From the NCBI GenBank assembly GCA_949825025.1, contig OX463779.1, positions 37,644,203-37,708,202 on the forward strand: 64,000 bases of DNA, given 5' to 3'. A program made the translations under genes and the position numbers. Positions 61,901 through 64,000 of this stretch are shown piece after piece (within the stretch, counting starts at the first letter, position 1; every line of letters starts with the position of its first letter). The notes below the pieces were generated by a model. It worked only from the letters and a program-made list of their open reading frames with translations, did no database searches and was not told where the DNA came from. Source of the DNA: Siphlonurus alternatus (lineage: Eukaryota; Arthropoda; Insecta; Ephemeroptera; Siphlonuridae).

Positions 61901-63187
61901 TCATATAAATATTGTATTTCTGACGTTGAGTAAACGATTGTATCTGATACGGTTTAAGAAATAATAAAATGTACACACTTGAGCCTTTTCTAACTTTGAT
62001 GCTTCAAGTACAAGACGATGTATTCTCGACACAGCCTGGCGTACATTGCGGACAACATGGACCCGCACAGCTCGGTGCCTCCGCTGTTCGAGGCCCGGCT
62101 GGAGCTACGTGAGCCCAGTCTGGTGTTCGTGCCTCCGCTGGACGACGCCCCAGACTCCGAGGGCTCCGCGCGTGGCTACCCCGTCATCGTGCAGGGACTC
62201 ATAAACTACATCGTGCGCATGGCGGAACTCATCCCCCGCGTCGCTGCTCACACCAAGCCCGCTAAGAACTATGAGGTAAATGGGAATACTAACAAACGAA
62301 TAATTCTTATCATCATCTTCTGAATTTGACCATTTTAATTTGAAATTTCCTCATTTGTGTATGAAAATCATAAAATTAAATAATTTTATATATTAAAATT
62401 TATTGTGAATTGAGTTGTTAAAGAATTTATAAGTTAATCAATACAAACCTGTAATATAATACCTGTGTTGTTTTGATTGTAGCCCGATATGAATGCCAAT
62501 AATGATATCAATGAAATGCAGAACGAAATCATGCATGAAGTGAGAATCGTCATGAGAGAGGTAAGAATGGAGAAAAAAGGGTGGGAGATCTAGTAGAAAA
62601 AGATAGATATTTTAATTTAATTTTCCATGCAGGCCCGCGAGTTCTGCGCTAGTTTCGAGGCCTACGCGTACCTGTGGCTGGACGACCGGCAGCTGTACAT
62701 GGACCAGTTCCTTCGTTATGGACGCCAGCTGACTATCGAGGAGATGGACTTGGTGACTGTGGGAGACGCAATGGCTCCTGAGGACTCTCCACCTGGAATG
62801 GACCTCTTCAGGGAGCAGGCGAGTAACCATGAGTGAAATTTCTGACCTAGAGTACTTAATTAAATAAAAAATAATCACTAATGCTTATATTGTATATCAG
62901 CCTTACTGTATTATAGTAATTTTTAAACAAATACTTAGAATGCATAATATAAAGTCACTTAAAAAATAAAGCAAAAACATGATATTACATTGCGATTAAA
63001 GGTACTTTTTTTTCCAGATTGACAACTTCGAGGGCGTGTTTAGCGAGGTGGAGGCTCTGCTACCTGAGCAGGTGTTCCACTCGTGGTTCCAGGTGGACAT
63101 TCGCCCTTTCAAGCAGGCGTTGCTCAACACGGTACGCAAGTGGGGCAACATGTTCAAACAGCACCTCGCGGACCGTGTCACCTGCAG
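51374..63187 (+). CDS. Axonemal dynein heavy chain, outer-arm beta type (N-terminal part; DNAH9/11/17-like)
   Basis: Twenty exons with consistent phases encode about 1,110 residues of the tail; the gene runs off the right edge (about 4,500 residues expected). Exons: 51374-51487, 51930-52175, 52619-52815, 53152-53291, 53346-53498, 53931-54145, 54599-54696, 55093-55225, 56447-56731, 57234-57344, 57401-57555, 57903-58095, 58668-58804, 59366-59484, 60285-60480, 61283-61447, 62035-62275, 62483-62560, 62633-62818, 63018-63187. Segments such as LKSTVYQVKGQV, EFLKLEKVEIGG, LDRRLASILCQSFDDC and PFKQALLNTVRKWG follow vertebrate DNAH9 in order. This tail dimerises and docks to intermediate chains in outer arms of motile cilia or sperm flagella. 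The motor domain is not in the window. The ATG sits 18 nt after a strong acceptor (CTCCCCCAG), so a 5' UTR intron is likely. Introns 9, 10 and 19 start with GC. Confidence 0.95.
60756..60935. mobile_element. MITE-like hairpin, family M4
   Basis: GGGGACATTCACAAAGCACT and its inverse AGTGCTTTGTATGAATGTCCCC close arms of about 80 nt built from TTTAGCCCC/GGGGCTAAA-type blocks. It lies in a dynein intron. It resembles M3 in style (terminal CATTCACAAAG) but differs in sequence. Confidence 0.88.
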
Positions 63188-64000
63188 GTATTTTTTTACC
63201 CTTCAACGTGGGGTTTGGGGTGTGACCCAACATATTGGAGTTGATATTTTCTTATAAGTTAAAATGCTATATAAATATATATATATATATATATATAATA
63301 ACACATCATGCATGTTAGGATTTGCTTTATTGTTTGTTTTTTATCAATTCTGTAATCTCACAAGCATATAAATAAGCGCATTATTGGAATTAATTAGTAT
63401 TGTTTCATCTAGGGCATGAGAATCAGGGCTGCAAAATCTGAAAATCTGACTTTGTTGTTTATGGTTCAATGTAAAAATTTAAATCATTATCAAACTCCTC
63501 GGTCCTTAATTATTATAAGCATGGCATCGCCTTGGATGCTTTCAGGGCGTTAGGGCAATATTTGGGCTTCCTTTTGCGAGGCGAGCTAAAAGATTATTTT
63601 TTTTTCAATTCTTTTATTTGTCATTTTCAAAACATACATTCAAAACATAAAACTTTAAAAGACTTTAAAATAATAACTTAAATAGTATTTGGACGTTTAA
63701 ACCTACCCCCAACCCCCTGTCAAAAAAGGCCATGGTAATGCCAAGGTCAGTTATCATTCATGATGTATAAAATAAAAAATCATAGAATAGCAAATTTCAT
63801 TAATTAAAAAATACGTCGCGTGTGGTGAAAATGTTGTCAAGAAAGATGACGTTTTCAAATTAATGGCAGCAATAACAATTATCTGAACCAAAACTTTTAA
63901 CACATTATACAAATTAGGTAGCAAAATTATGAAAAATTATAATTACATTTATGATCTTACAATAGCAGTTATTTATATTTGCTATAACACAAAATCACAA
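63188..64000. other. Dynein intron (partial), AT-rich
   Basis: This begins with a GT donor after codon part AG and contains a (TA)n run at about 63264-63297. No further exon recognised before the window ends. Confidence 0.6.

Overview
The window is AT-rich eukaryotic DNA with short GT-AG introns and many small fold-back repeats. The gene content (a UDP-glycosyltransferase array, a gustatory receptor ending in the insect TYhhhhhQF motif, an axonemal dynein) points to an insect. I cannot name the species.

Layout. 1-600: a 53-bp tandem repeat and a possible last exon of an upstream gene. 1990-33793: six UDP-glycosyltransferase (UGT) genes, here called A to F. A is on + and B to F are on -. B to F share one exon plan: signal-peptide exon about 460 nt, then 216, 385, 217-220 and 280-301 nt, with conserved phases. 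A is divergent and is cut differently. C carries an in-frame TAG. D has no ATG at the conserved position; an upstream exon ending in ATG just before a splice donor restores one in frame. A four-exon gustatory receptor gene lies on + between D and E (23094-24724).

35685-40560 (-): a nearly full-length, decayed CR1-like LINE. Its first ORF joins a C4HC3 PHD finger, a coiled coil, a macro domain resembling TARG1/OARD1 with the catalytic Lys and Asp both kept, and an SGNH-esterase-like end. The second ORF is endonuclease plus reverse transcriptase. Three frameshifts break the two ORFs. The macro domain is the most unusual item in the window.

40561-51373: a long non-coding stretch with fold-back elements and a few GC-richer patches that may be 5' untranslated exons. 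51374 to the end (+): the 5' part of an outer-arm axonemal beta dynein heavy chain (DNAH9/11/17 type), 20 exons covering about 1,110 residues of the tail. Three of its introns use GC donors.

Shared biology: the UGTs are ER type I membrane enzymes that conjugate small lipophilic compounds to a sugar. Nearly identical DNA in parts of exons 3 and 5 suggests gene conversion within the array. At least four families of palindromic MITE-like elements are spread through introns and intergenic DNA, one of them ending about 90 bp before the dynein start codon.
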